Below are positions 44,770 through 54,539 of a stretch of DNA of 64,000 nt, one piece after another. The translations under genes and the position numbers were made by a program. Within the stretch, counting starts at the first letter, position 1. Every line of letters begins with the position of its first letter. Source of the DNA: Actinoplanes aureus (lineage in GTDB: Bacteria; Actinomycetota; Actinomycetes; Mycobacteriales; Micromonosporaceae). The notes under the pieces are model-generated. The model saw nothing but the letters and a program-made list of their open reading frames with translations. It was not told where the DNA came from and searched no databases. The stretch spans positions 62,001-126,000 of the forward strand of contig NZ_JADQTO010000020.1 of NCBI RefSeq assembly GCF_015704865.1, written 5' to 3'.

Positions 44770-47429
44770 CCGATCAACGCGTGGGCCCGGCTGATCTGCT
44801 GTCACTGGCCGTTGCCAAGACGGCGTCACCACAGGGGCGTCGCGCCGACGTGGAGCGGCAGCGGCTGTTCGACCTGCTCAACGCCGCGGCCGACAAAGCG
44901 GTGACCCTGGTCTGTGCGGGTGCCGGCTGGGGCAAGACCATGCTGGTATCCGCGTGGGCGCGGAGCCGGACCGGCCCGATCGCCTGGCTCAGTCTGGACA
45001 AGAAGGACAACGATCCGCAGTTGTTCTGGGCGTACGTCGTGGCGGCCCTGCAACTGGCCGGCGCCGTGCGACCGGGCAACCCGTTCACCGAGGCGAACTC
45101 CATGCCCGCCGACGGACGCGAACGCGGCCGTCACCTGGCCGCCGGGCTCGGCCGCCTGCCGGACCGGACGATCCTCGTCATCGACGACTTCCATGAGATC
45201 GACGATCCGCAGATCCTTCAGGAGATGAACGACCTGCTGCGGCGTCCGCCGCGTCCGCTGCGGATGGTCTTCATCAGCCGGGTGTGGCCCGCGCTGGCCC
45301 TGCACCGCCTTCGCGCGGAGGGACAGGTCGCCGAGATCCGGGCGAAGGAGCTGGCGTTCACCGCGGACGAGGCCGCCGCCCTGGTACGCGGGCACGGACT
45401 CACCCTGGCCGCGTCGGACGTGAGCCGGCTGCTCGACCGGACGGAGGGCTGGGCGGCCGGACTCCGCCTCGGCGCGGGCTTCCTCGCCGGCCACGACGGC
45501 GCCCGCTCGATCGAGGACTTCGCCGGCGACGTGCACGGCGTCGACGACTATCTGATCGAGGGGATCCTGGCCGACCGGGACGTACGCGAACGCCGGTTCC
45601 TGTTGCAGACCAGCATCCTCGACCGGCTCTGCGCCGACCTGGCCAACGCGGTCACCACCCAGCACGACGGGCAACGCATGCTCGAGCAACTGGAGCGCGA
45701 CAACGACTTCGTCGTCCGGCTCGGTCCGAAACCACTCTGGTTCCGCTACCACAACCTGCTGCGGGAGGCGCTCGGCCATCACCTGTCGCTGGAGGAGCCG
45801 GCGGTGATCCCTGAGCTGCACCGTCGTGCGGCCCGGTGGTACGCCACCAACAACTCGCTCGTCGAAGCGCTCACCCACGCGGTGTCCGCCCGTGACTGGG
45901 CGTACGTCGGACACGTGGTCGCCACCCAGGCCGGCGGGTTGATCCTGTCCCCGCACCGGGCCGCTCTGCTCAAGATCCTGCAGCGGGTGCCGCCGGAGGA
46001 GATGGACTCGACCCCGGAGCTCATCTTCTGCACGGTGGTGCTGCTGTTCCACGCCGGCGACTACGAGGCGATCCCGGCCCGCATCGCACGCGCCCGGGAA
46101 CTGCTGCGGCGCCGGGGCGATGCCGGCACCCACCGATCCGTCGACATCATGCTGTACACCCCGGAGATGCTGACGGAACGTGCCGTCGGTGCCATGCCGT
46201 CGGTGGTCGCGGTCAGCAACCGGCTGCTCGACCTGCTCGCTACCGGCACCGCGGGCGGGGTGGTCGCCACGCAGCAGCGCGCCATCGCGATGAACCATCG
46301 CGGCCTTGCCTTGATGTGGACCGGGCAGCCCGAGGCCGCCTCCCGGGATCTGTGGGCGGCCATCAGCGCCGCACACACCTCCGGCGTGGAACTGACCGAG
46401 ATCAACGCGGCCGGGCATCTGGCGCTGCTGCAGATCCTCTCCGGATCGGCTGACGAGGCGGCGAAGCTGGCCGCCAGCACCCTCGAACTCGCCGATCAGC
46501 GGGGTTGGCGATACACCCTGCAGGCGGTGCCCGCCCACTTCGCCAACGCGCTGGTGCTGCTGGAACGGCACGACCTCAAAGCCGCCCAGGAAGCCGTGCG
46601 GCAGGGTGCCCGCGCACACCACGGCAACCCGGAAGCGGCCCAGCGCGTCGTCCTGCTCGGGATCGAGGCGCGCCTGGCCGTGGCCCGCGGCGAGCTGGCC
46701 CGGGCGCGCCTGTTCCTCGACGAGGCACGCCGCGACCGCAGTCCTCGGATGCATGCCCCCACGCTCGATCGGTGGCTGACGCTCATCGACGCGGAGGTGA
46801 ACCTGGCTGAAGGCCGGCCCGAACCGGCGGCCCTGTTCGACCCCGGCATCGAGCCGGACCCCACGCTGGACTTCCCGCGCCAGGTCGTCCGCGCCCGGTT
46901 CGCGTACGCCACCCGCGACCTTCGCCGCGCCGAGGATCTGCTGAAGGCGGCACCCAGCGTCCTGTCGCACACCGTCGCCACCGTGGAGGCGGGCGTGGTC
47001 GGCGCCCTGGTGGCCGACGCCCGGGGACAGGCCACCCTGGCGGTCGACCTGCTGGCCGGCGCGATGAACCTGGCCGCCGGCGAAGGGATCCGCCGGCCCT
47101 TCGTCGTCCTGGCCGGCAGCCGCCTCGACGACCTGATCCAGCGACTGCGACTGCTCGGCGGCGATGCCTCGTTCATCGAGGATTCCCTCAGCGAAGTGCG
47201 TGCGACCAGCCAGTTGCCCGCCGAGCTGGCGACCGCGGCCGGCCTCAGCGACCGCGAGGCCGAAGTCTTGCGTTACCTGCCCACCAACCTGTCTGCTGCC
47301 GAGATCGCCACCCATCTCGGCGTGTCGGTGAACACCATCAAGGCACACATGCGAGCCATCTACCGCAAACTCGGCGCGGCGCGCCGGAACGAGGCCGTGA
47401 TGGTGGCTCGCAAGACCGGCATCCTCTGA
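44766..47429 (+). CDS. Large ATP-binding LuxR (LAL/MalT-type) regulator
   Basis: 887 residues. Walker A GAGWGKT is at 52-58 and a Walker B-like TILVIDDFHEI follows in a STAND-type NTPase. A long helical TPR-like region is in the middle. The C-terminal LuxR helix-turn-helix reads LSDREAEVLRYLPTNLSAAE and NTIKAHMRAIYRKLG. Such proteins oligomerise with ATP and an inducer to activate transcription. The inducer is unknown. It is convergent with a second LAL gene 12 bp away. Confidence 0.95.
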   Translation: MTDQRVGPADLLSLAVAKTASPQGRRADVERQRLFDLLNAAADKAVTLVCAGAGWGKTMLVSAWARSRTGPIAWLSLDKKDNDPQLFWAYVVAALQLAGAVRPGNPFTEANSMPADGRERGRHLAAGLGRLPDRTILVIDDFHEIDDPQILQEMNDLLRRPPRPLRMVFISRVWPALALHRLRAEGQVAEIRAKELAFTADEAAALVRGHGLTLAASDVSRLLDRTEGWAAGLRLGAGFLAGHDGARSIEDFAGDVHGVDDYLIEGILADRDVRERRFLLQTSILDRLCADLANAVTTQHDGQRMLEQLERDNDFVVRLGPKPLWFRYHNLLREALGHHLSLEEPAVIPELHRRAARWYATNNSLVEALTHAVSARDWAYVGHVVATQAGGLILSPHRAALLKILQRVPPEEMDSTPELIFCTVVLLFHAGDYEAIPARIARARELLRRRGDAGTHRSVDIMLYTPEMLTERAVGAMPSVVAVSNRLLDLLATGTAGGVVATQQRAIAMNHRGLALMWTGQPEAASRDLWAAISAAHTSGVELTEINAAGHLALLQILSGSADEAAKLAASTLELADQRGWRYTLQAVPAHFANALVLLERHDLKAAQEAVRQGARAHHGNPEAAQRVVLLGIEARLAVARGELARARLFLDEARRDRSPRMHAPTLDRWLTLIDAEVNLAEGRPEPAALFDPGIEPDPTLDFPRQVVRARFAYATRDLRRAEDLLKAAPSVLSHTVATVEAGVVGALVADARGQATLAVDLLAGAMNLAAGEGIRRPFVVLAGSRLDDLIQRLRLLGGDASFIEDSLSEVRATSQLPAELATAAGLSDREAEVLRYLPTNLSAAEIATHLGVSVNTIKAHMRAIYRKLGAARRNEAVMVARKTGIL

Positions 47430-47441
47430 CCCACCGCACCG

Positions 47442-49688
47442 CTATGTCCGCAGCAGACCGAGGTCGCGGCCCCGCTCGACGACCTCGTTGCGGCTGGCGC
47501 ACTGCAGTTTCCGGCGGATCGCGACCAGATGGGCCTTCACGGTGTTGCGGGAGATGTGCAGCTCCTCGCCGATCTGGCCGAGCGAGAGATGGGTCGGCAG
47601 TAGCTGGAGCACCCGCATCTCCGCCCTGGTGAGCGCCATCGCGCTGGGGACCGGGACGTGCCCGCCCTCGGCGGCGAAGCGGGCCAGGACCCGGCTCAGT
47701 TGCTGCCGCAGCGTTCCCTCGGTCAGCAGTCCGTCCAGATGCCGTCCGGCCTCCTCGGTCTGGATGCGCGCGGCGGCGAAGTCGCCCAGTTCGAGGAAGA
47801 TCTCGGCGAGCGTGATCGCCACCTGGGTCGACAACCATGGGATCACCGCTGGGGAGAACGTGGTGATCATCCGCAGGACGGTGCCGGCGTGCCGCCGGGC
47901 GGCCACCTGGTTGCCCTGGTGGGCGGCGATCCGGGCGGCGGCGACGTAGCCCAGGATGCTGAACAGGTGCTCCTCTATACCGGCGGTCTCGATCAGATGG
48001 ACCGCTTGGCCGGCCTTCTCCTCCGCGTCGGACCAGTCGTCCCGGTCCGCCGCGAGCAATGACAGCTCGGCCAGGGCGGCGACGGCGGCCGTGGGCGGTC
48101 GCCCGGCCGCGCCGAGCTGGACCGCCACGCTGAGTTCCTTGACCGCCAGGTCGGCGGCACCGGTCAGCGCGTGGGCGACGCCGAGCGTCGCTATCGCCGA
48201 CGGAAACCACGGGCTGCCGGGTGGCTCGCCCTCGGTGGCCGCCTTCGCGTCGAGCAGCATCTGGTCGATCCCCAGCGCACCGAGCGACGCCCGCAGGATC
48301 GTGACGGCGGACGTGAGCGAGCTGCTGCCGTCCGGCAGTGGTCCCTCGAAGGATCCCCGCTCCGCGGCGTGCAGGCAGCCCTGTGCGCCCGGCATGTCCC
48401 CGCTGAGCGCCAGCGTCCAGGCCGCGGTGATCGCCAGCGGCGGATAGCTGACCAGGCCGTTCTGGCCTACCGCGGTCAGCCATCGGCGGATGGTCTGCAG
48501 CCGCCCGGCGGAGGCGAAGTCCGGCGCGTGCTGGTTGATCCAGCGGGCCGCCGCGAGGGTGTCTCCACTCGCGAGCATGTGCTCGATCGCGTTCTCGGGC
48601 TGGCCCTGCTGCTCGTACCAGTCGGCGGCGCGCTGATGCACCCGTGACTCCTCGCCGGGTTCGCGTCGTCGCAGTTCGGACAGCAGCATTTCGGCGACCA
48701 GGCTGTGGTAGCGGTACCACTCGCCGCGCCGGTCCTGCGGTACCACGAACAGATTCCGGCGCGCCGCCTCGGCCAGCCGGTCGGCAGAGCCGCTACCACC
48801 GAGCACGTGGTCGCAGAGCGCGCCGGACATCTGGTCGAGCGGGGCGGCACGCGTCAGGAACCGCACCATGTCCGGAGACTCCTTGACCAGGAACTCGTCC
48901 CGGAGGTAGTCCAGGAGGAACGGATCGTCTCCGGCCAGCCGTCTCGCGGCGATGGCGGGATCCGAGGCGGTGCGGATGGCCCGGGCGCCGAGATAGACGC
49001 CGGCCGGCCAGCCCTCGGTGCGCTGGACGAGCGTGTCGACGGTGGCGTCTGACGGATCCACCCCGGCATGGGCCAGGATCGCCCGAACCTCCTCGTGCGT
49101 GAACGCCAGATGCTCCACGCCGAACTCGACGGAGCGGTCCTCGCTGCGCAGCCGGCCGAAGCCGAGCATCAGCCGGGACCCGACCGCGAGCTGGAAGCCT
49201 GCCGGGACGCCGGCGGCGAGCGCGCGGATGAAGTTCATCGACGCGACGTCGCGCAGCTCGTGGACGTCGTCGAGCACCAGGACGCCCCGCCGGTTTCCGT
49301 TCCGCAGGGACGTCAGGAGATGGCCGAGCGCTGTCAGGTGCCGGGACCCGTCGCCGGACGAGAGGGCCTGGAACACCGCCGGGTCCAGCGGCTGGATGCG
49401 GTGCAGCGCCAGAGCGACGTGTCCGGCGAGACGGACCGGGTCCCCGTCGGCCTCATCGACCGTCACCCAGGCGAACTCCCGTGAGTCCTCGGCCGCCCAC
49501 TGGCTCAGCGAGGTCGTCTTCCCGTATCCGGCGGGTGCGGTCACCAAGATGAGCGAAATGCGTTCGGGCGTCGCGGCGAGAGCCTTCAGCAGCCGGGTAC
49601 GCGCGATCAGGCCCTGTCGCTGGACGGGGCGCTGAATCTTCGCCTCGACCGCAGCGAAAGGCAGCTCTAAGCGCCCGTTATGTACCAT
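47442..49688 (-). CDS. Large ATP-binding LuxR (LAL/MalT-type) regulator
   Basis: 748 residues with the same plan as the convergent neighbour: Walker A APAGYGKTT (51-59), Walker B GVLVLDDVHEL, a TPR-like middle and a C-terminal LuxR helix-turn-helix (LTRAEMRVLQLLPTHLSLGQ, NTVKAHLVAIRRKL). It is clearly diverged from the other LAL protein, so the pair is not a recent tandem copy. The start is 90 bp from the stop-proximal side of nothing functional except the ABC operon end, which lies upstream of it. Confidence 0.95.
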   Translation of the reverse strand: MVHNGRLELPFAAVEAKIQRPVQRQGLIARTRLLKALAATPERISLILVTAPAGYGKTTSLSQWAAEDSREFAWVTVDEADGDPVRLAGHVALALHRIQPLDPAVFQALSSGDGSRHLTALGHLLTSLRNGNRRGVLVLDDVHELRDVASMNFIRALAAGVPAGFQLAVGSRLMLGFGRLRSEDRSVEFGVEHLAFTHEEVRAILAHAGVDPSDATVDTLVQRTEGWPAGVYLGARAIRTASDPAIAARRLAGDDPFLLDYLRDEFLVKESPDMVRFLTRAAPLDQMSGALCDHVLGGSGSADRLAEAARRNLFVVPQDRRGEWYRYHSLVAEMLLSELRRREPGEESRVHQRAADWYEQQGQPENAIEHMLASGDTLAAARWINQHAPDFASAGRLQTIRRWLTAVGQNGLVSYPPLAITAAWTLALSGDMPGAQGCLHAAERGSFEGPLPDGSSSLTSAVTILRASLGALGIDQMLLDAKAATEGEPPGSPWFPSAIATLGVAHALTGAADLAVKELSVAVQLGAAGRPPTAAVAALAELSLLAADRDDWSDAEEKAGQAVHLIETAGIEEHLFSILGYVAAARIAAHQGNQVAARRHAGTVLRMITTFSPAVIPWLSTQVAITLAEIFLELGDFAAARIQTEEAGRHLDGLLTEGTLRQQLSRVLARFAAEGGHVPVPSAMALTRAEMRVLQLLPTHLSLGQIGEELHISRNTVKAHLVAIRRKLQCASRNEVVERGRDLGLLRT

Positions 49689-49778
49689 TTACCCGTCCTC
49701 GTCGAGCGGTCACCCGGGCCGCTGCCACGTCGTGAGCAGTCGTTCTACGCTACATCGCTCCCGTGGCTGAGCTCAGGC

Positions 49779-50543
49779 TCAATCAGTCCTGGCCCGGACC
49801 AGATCGAGGACCTCGTGACGGAGCCGGGCGAAGCCGGGCAATTCCTTGGTGGCGGTCTGTGACCGCGGCAGCGGCAGATCCACGTCGATCACCCGGAGCA
49901 CGGTGGACGGGGCGGGGGAGAGCACCACGATCCGGTCGGAGAGGTACACCGCCTCGTCGATGTCGTGGGTGACCAGCATGATCGTCACGGCGTACTCCTG
50001 GCGCAGCGGCAGGATCAGGTCTTCCAGGTCCATGCGGGTCTGCGCGTCGACCGACGCGAACGGCTCGTCCATCACCAGCAACTTCGGCCGGTAGGCGAGC
50101 GCCCGGGCGATCGCGACCCGCTGCTGCATGCCGCCGGAAAGCTCCCGGGGCCGGCGCCGAGCCGTGCCGTCGAGGCCGACGGCGGCGAGCGCGTCCAGCG
50201 CGGCGGTCCGAGCCGCGGTGCGGGACAGCCCTTTGGCGCGCAGCGGCAGCGTGACGTTGCCGAGCACGGTGAGCCAGGGCAGCAGCGAGCGGCTGTAGTC
50301 CTGGAAGACCACGGCCACGTCGGGCGGTGGTCCGGTCACCCGCACGCCGCCGATGGTCACCGAGCCCGAGGTGGGTTCCAGCAGGCCGGCAACGATCCGC
50401 AGCGCGGTGGTCTTTCCGGCCCCCGAGGGGCCGACGATCGAAACCATCTCACCGGTACGCACGCCGAACGTCACCCCGTCCACCGCGAGGTGGTCGCCGT
50501 AGAACTTGGTGAGGTGCTCGACGCTGACCAGTGTGTCGCTCAT
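49779..50543 (-). CDS. ABC transporter ATP-binding protein (SsuB/TauB type)
   Basis: 254 residues: Walker A GPSGAGKTT (38-46), the Q-loop in FQDYSRSLLPW, signature LSGGMQQR, Walker B LLVMDEP and the switch His in LVTHDIDEA. The FQDY-SLLPW context is typical of nitrate/sulfonate/taurine importers. It overlaps the preceding permease gene (ATGA) and completes a four-gene importer operon. Confidence 0.95.
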   Translation of the reverse strand: MSDTLVSVEHLTKFYGDHLAVDGVTFGVRTGEMVSIVGPSGAGKTTALRIVAGLLEPTSGSVTIGGVRVTGPPPDVAVVFQDYSRSLLPWLTVLGNVTLPLRAKGLSRTAARTAALDALAAVGLDGTARRRPRELSGGMQQRVAIARALAYRPKLLVMDEPFASVDAQTRMDLEDLILPLRQEYAVTIMLVTHDIDEAVYLSDRIVVLSPAPSTVLRVIDVDLPLPRSQTATKELPGFARLRHEVLDLVRARTD

Positions 50544-51316
50544 GATCTACCTTCCCCGGTGGTCGCGACCATGCCCCAGCGGCCGACGGTGAACCGCTCC
50601 ACCAGGGCGAAGGCGGCGTTGAGCGAGTAGCCGAGCAGCGCCAGCAGTACCATCCCGGCCCACATCCGGGCGTACTGGAACTCCTGCTGCGCGAGCAGCG
50701 TCACCGCGCCGATGCCGTACGGCGCGCCGACCATCTCACTGACCACCATGACCAGCACGGCGATCGAGAGGGCGGTGCGCGCGGCCGCCACGATGTACGG
50801 TGCGGCCGCCGGGAGCAGCAGCAGGAAGAGCCGGCGGAGCGGGCCGATCCGGTAGGCGCGGCCGACGTCGATCAGTGCCGCGTCCACCGCCCGCATCCCC
50901 GCGGTGGTGTTCACCAGGACCACGAAGAACACGCTGAAGACGATCACGCCGACCTGCATCGTCGCACCGATGCCGAGCGCGATCACGAAGATCGGCAGCA
51001 GCGCCACCGCCGGCAATGTCAGGAAGAAGCCGACCAGCGGGCCGAGCAGATCGCGCAGCACCCTTACCCGGCCGAGCAGGACGCCGCCGGCCACCCCGGC
51101 CAGCAGGCCGATCAGGTAGCCGCGGACCAGGTTCCACAGACTCGGCAGTACGTGCTCGGTGAAGCCCGGGCCGAGCCAGGTGGCCCGGAACTCGCGCGCG
51201 ATCGCGCCGAGCGGCGGGAAGTACGGGTTGTGCGCCCGGACGGCCCAGAACTGATATCCGGCGATCAGCGCGGCCGGGAGGATCGCCTGCCAGAGGAGGC
51301 CGGTCAGTCTGCTCAT
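50540..51316 (-). CDS. ABC transporter permease (SsuC/TauC type)
   Basis: 258 residues with about six membrane helices. The coupling loop is around ALIDVGRAYRIGPLRRLFLL. It begins with an ATG overlapping the stop of the other permease; the upstream extension of the frame is non-coding shadow. Together with the second, different permease it can form a heterodimeric channel. Confidence 0.93.
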   Translation of the reverse strand: MSRLTGLLWQAILPAALIAGYQFWAVRAHNPYFPPLGAIAREFRATWLGPGFTEHVLPSLWNLVRGYLIGLLAGVAGGVLLGRVRVLRDLLGPLVGFFLTLPAVALLPIFVIALGIGATMQVGVIVFSVFFVVLVNTTAGMRAVDAALIDVGRAYRIGPLRRLFLLLLPAAAPYIVAAARTALSIAVLVMVVSEMVGAPYGIGAVTLLAQQEFQYARMWAGMVLLALLGYSLNAAFALVERFTVGRWGMVATTGEGRS

Positions 51317-52056
51317 CGCGTCTGGGCGACCCGGCGTTGCAGCGCGCCGAAGGCCGCCGCGACGAGCAGGCCGAACAATCCGGCGACCAGGGTCAGCGCG
51401 TACACCCGGGGGAGGTCGTTGCCGCCGGCCGCGACCACCAGCAGTTGCCCCAGTCCGGGCGCCCCGCCGATCAGCTCGGTGACCAGTGCGACGGCGAAGG
51501 CGCTCGCCGCGGCGAGCTTCAGCGCGCTCGCCACGATCGGCAGGGCGGCCGGCAGCCGGACGAAGACCACCCGCCGCCACCAGCCGAGCCGGTAGCTGCG
51601 GGCGGTGTCCAGCACGACCCGGTCGATGTCGCGTACCCCATAGCTGGTCTGGATCAACAGCGGCCAGAGCGCGCCCTGCATGATCAGCATGATCTTGAAC
51701 GTGATGCCGCCGTGCAGGATCAGCAGCGCGAGCGGGAGGATCACGATCGGCGGGATCGGGCGCAGCGCCTCCACCGGGATCCGGACGAACCGCCAGGCCC
51801 GCTCGCTCGCCCCGATCGCCAGCCCGAGGGGGATCGCCACCGCCGCGCTGGCCACCAGGCCCAGTGCCCAGGAGCGCACGGTGTCACCGATCGCGACCCA
51901 GAACGGCACGCTGCCGAGCAGGTCGCCGAGCGCGGTGACTGTGCTGGTCAGGGTCGGCACGTCGGTCGGGGCCACGAGGCCGGAGCGGGTGGCGGACTCC
52001 CAGAGCCCGGCCGCCCCGGCGATGCCCAGAGCCGGCAGGACGGCGCGGCGGATCAT
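51313..52056 (-). CDS. ABC transporter permease (SsuC/TauC type)
   Basis: 247 residues with six membrane helices and the coupling loop VVLDTARSYRLGWWRRVVFV. It starts with a 1-base overlap (TGATG) on the binding-protein stop. It is only distantly similar to the other permease in the operon. SsuABC-type systems normally encode one permease, so two is unusual. Confidence 0.93.
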   Translation of the reverse strand: MIRRAVLPALGIAGAAGLWESATRSGLVAPTDVPTLTSTVTALGDLLGSVPFWVAIGDTVRSWALGLVASAAVAIPLGLAIGASERAWRFVRIPVEALRPIPPIVILPLALLILHGGITFKIMLIMQGALWPLLIQTSYGVRDIDRVVLDTARSYRLGWWRRVVFVRLPAALPIVASALKLAAASAFAVALVTELIGGAPGLGQLLVVAAGGNDLPRVYALTLVAGLFGLLVAAAFGALQRRVAQTR

Positions 52057-53030
52057 CAGGGGCCGACGAAGGAGGCGAGGTCGATGTCGTTCTTCACCCA
52101 GCCGTACTGCTTCATCAGCGTGACCAGCGGCGCGATCTGGTCCGCGGTGACTTCGCTGCGGTAGTCGACGTCCGGCAGCGCGGCGGCATCGGCGGCGCTG
52201 AGGCCGGCGAGTGGTGCGCCGGCCGCCTTCACCTCGTCCGGGTGGCTGTCGGCGTACGTGAGCGCCTCCTTGATCGCGGTCTGGAATCTGTCGATCGCGG
52301 TCTTCCGGTCGCCGCTCAGGTCCTTCTTCGCATAGACCACGCCGCTCGGCGAGCCGGGCTCCAGCACCTCGGCCGGTATGTCTCCCAGGTCGGTCAGGTC
52401 CGGGAACTGGGTGAGGCCCTTCGACTGGTGCGGTTCCACGGTCACGCCGGCGTCCACCTGCTTGTCCGCGACCGCCTTGGCGATCTGCGCGAACGGCAGG
52501 GTGACCAGCTCGATGGCGCTGGGATCGCCGCCGGCCTTGGCCACGGCGGCCAGGAGGGTGAGGGTGAGCACCGAGCGCGGGGCGTTGGTGGCGACCTTCT
52601 TACCGGCGAGGCCGGTGAGCGAGGTGATGCCGGAGTCCTTGCGGACGAAGATGCCGCCGTTGTCGCCCTTCTTGCCCCACAGGCCGATGTTGGAGACCAG
52701 TTTCAGGTCGGAGTTGCCGGCCGCGACGGCGAGCAGCACCGGGGCGTACCCGGTCCAGCCCAGGTCGTACTGGCCGGCCACCACTCCGGTGACCACGTTG
52801 GGTCCGCTGTCCACGTTGGTGATCTCGACCTGGACGCCCTGCTTCGCGAAGAAGCCCTGCGCCTCACCGACCTTGATCACCCCGTAGTCGATGGACGGTA
52901 TCGCGCCGATCTTGACGGTGAGGGTCCCGCCGGACGCCTGCGTGCTCGCCGGGCCGGCCGAGTCACAAGCGATGGGGGCGAGCAGCGCGGCGAGCGTGGC
53001 CATGGCGAGGGCGATGCGTCTCAGCTTCAC
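52056..53030 (-). CDS. ABC transporter substrate-binding lipoprotein (NMT1/SsuA-like)
   Basis: 324 residues. A signal peptide with lipobox LLAPIAC anchors it outside the membrane. The family core shows KIGAIPSIDYGVIKVGEAQG at the start and DSGPNVVTGVVAGQYDLGWT. GTG 53030 with AAGGCACCTC upstream gives the signal peptide at the very start; the frame is open further upstream without support. The ligand (sulfonate, taurine, nitrate or a thiamine-type pyrimidine) cannot be told from the sequence. Confidence 0.92.
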   Translation of the reverse strand: MKLRRIALAMATLAALLAPIACDSAGPASTQASGGTLTVKIGAIPSIDYGVIKVGEAQGFFAKQGVQVEITNVDSGPNVVTGVVAGQYDLGWTGYAPVLLAVAAGNSDLKLVSNIGLWGKKGDNGGIFVRKDSGITSLTGLAGKKVATNAPRSVLTLTLLAAVAKAGGDPSAIELVTLPFAQIAKAVADKQVDAGVTVEPHQSKGLTQFPDLTDLGDIPAEVLEPGSPSGVVYAKKDLSGDRKTAIDRFQTAIKEALTYADSHPDEVKAAGAPLAGLSAADAAALPDVDYRSEVTADQIAPLVTLMKQYGWVKNDIDLASFVGP

Positions 53031-53280
53031 GAGGTGCCTTCCACGATGCGCAGGGAGTGTCAAGGTCATCGCAGAATCTACGCATCCGGTAGAGATTGCG
53101 TTGTCCCCTGCTGTACAGGCCGAACGTGACGTCGGCGACGCTTTGGCGTCAGCCGGCGCGGAACACGCCCGGCGCCGTCTGGGCCGCGGGCCAGCCATGA
53201 CCGCCGACCCCAGTGATGAGTTGTCGCGCCCGCGCCCGTCATACCTACGACAGGACATGACGAGGCGGAAGGATGGCGTG

Positions 53281-54279
53281 ATGAATGCGGAGGCGCGAAT
53301 GAAAGAGCTGGGCGTGAGCGGTCTGGGCGAGGTAGACGAGCCGGCGTTCTCGGGGCTGGCCGAGCGGCACCGGCGGGAGCTGCACGTGCACTGCTACCGG
53401 ATGCTCGGATCGTTCGAGGACGCTGAGGACACCGTGCAGGAAACGTTCCTGCGTGCCTGGCGGCGACGGGAGTCCTTCGAGGGAAGGTCGACGTTCCGTG
53501 CCTGGCTGTACCGGATCGCCACCAACGCCTGCCTGGACCTGCTCGCCAAGCGCCGCCCGGAGCCGGCCACCGGCGGCGAAGTGCTGTGGCTACAGCCTTA
53601 CCCGGACCGGCTGCTCGACGAGTTGCCCGCGGGCGACGCGGACGAGCCGGAGACCGTCGCCGTCGCGCGGGAGACGATCGAGCTGGCGTACCTGGTCGCG
53701 GTCCAGCACCTCGCGCCGCGCCCGCGGGCCGTGCTGATCCTGCGGGACGTGCTCGGGTGGCCGGCGAAGGACGTCGCGGAGCTCCTCGGTGACTCGGTCA
53801 ACTCCGTGAACAGCGCGCTGCAGCGAGCCCGCGCCGGTATGCGGGAGCACCTGCCCGCCGAGCGGCAGGACTGGACCGGCGGCGAGGAGGACGCTGCAAC
53901 GCGCGAGCTGGTGCGCCGCTATACCGACGCCAGCGTGGCCACGGACATCAACCGGGTCGCCGCACTGCTGCGGGACGACGTCCGCTGCTCGATGCCGCCC
54001 ACGCCGGGCCTGTACATCGGCCGCGACACGGTGGTGAACGACTGGGTCGAGAGCGGCTTCGGGTCCATGCAGAACCTGCGCGCCGTCATCACCTCGGTGA
54101 ACCGGCAGCCCGCCGTCGCCTTCTACCAGTGGCGGAAGCCGGAGGGCGCCTATCTGCCGCTGACGATCGACGTCCTGCGCGTCACCGGCGGGGCGATCAC
54201 CGAGATCATCACCTTCCACGACGACCAGTTCCCGCGGCTCGGGCTGCCGGAGCGCCTGCCGGCGGACGGCACGGAGTAG
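53281..54279 (+). CDS. ECF-type sigma-70 factor with SnoaL-like C-terminal domain
   Basis: 332 residues. Region 2 is LAERHRRELHVHCYRMLGSF and EDAEDTVQETFLRAW; region 4 includes VLILRDVLGWPAKDVAELLG. About 130 C-terminal residues resemble a SnoaL/NTF2-like domain, as in ECF sigma factors that carry their own control domain instead of a classical anti-sigma partner. ATG 53281 follows GGAAGG. ATG 53299, behind GGAGG, is an equally good start. It leads a three-gene set. Confidence 0.93.
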   Translation: MNAEARMKELGVSGLGEVDEPAFSGLAERHRRELHVHCYRMLGSFEDAEDTVQETFLRAWRRRESFEGRSTFRAWLYRIATNACLDLLAKRRPEPATGGEVLWLQPYPDRLLDELPAGDADEPETVAVARETIELAYLVAVQHLAPRPRAVLILRDVLGWPAKDVAELLGDSVNSVNSALQRARAGMREHLPAERQDWTGGEEDAATRELVRRYTDASVATDINRVAALLRDDVRCSMPPTPGLYIGRDTVVNDWVESGFGSMQNLRAVITSVNRQPAVAFYQWRKPEGAYLPLTIDVLRVTGGAITEIITFHDDQFPRLGLPERLPADGTE

Positions 54280-54284
54280 TCCCG

Positions 54285-54539
54285 GTGCGGACGCTCACGC
54301 TGCGCGGTGGCGCGCGTGTCGCGGTGGTCGCGGCGGAGTGGTGCGACGCGTTCGGCGTCGTCATCCGCGGACGGGTGCAGCTGGAGCTGCGCAACGGCGA
54401 GCCCGGGCCGGTCCTCGGACGCGACGCCGGGTTCTGGCTCCGCGGCACCGGCGTCCGCGCCCTGCGCAACCCCGGCCGTCGCACGGCGAGGGTACGCATC
54501 GTCACACGCCAGTCACCGAATGACGGAGGAACGACATGA
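54285..54539 (+). CDS. Small cupin-like protein
   Basis: 84 residues from GTG 54285, 5 bp after the sigma factor gene. The pattern GVVIRGRVQLELRNG, VLGRDAGFWLRGTGV and RNPGRRTARVRIV resembles one short cupin barrel. The metal-binding His/Glu set of cupin motif 1 is not evident, so it may be a binding rather than catalytic protein. It overlaps the DUF6069 gene by ATGA, so it is part of the sigma operon. Confidence 0.65.
   Translation: MRTLTLRGGARVAVVAAEWCDAFGVVIRGRVQLELRNGEPGPVLGRDAGFWLRGTGVRALRNPGRRTARVRIVTRQSPNDGGTT

Noticed and set aside
44826-47348. An 840-residue antisense ORF opposite the LAL regulator
   Set aside because: Composition is typical of GC-rich antisense frames (Gly/Arg/Val/Gln-rich, no motif), and the plus-strand gene has clear Walker and LuxR motifs.
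52242-53129. A 295-residue plus-strand ORF opposite the binding-protein gene
   Set aside because: It is antisense to a gene with a clear lipobox and family motifs.
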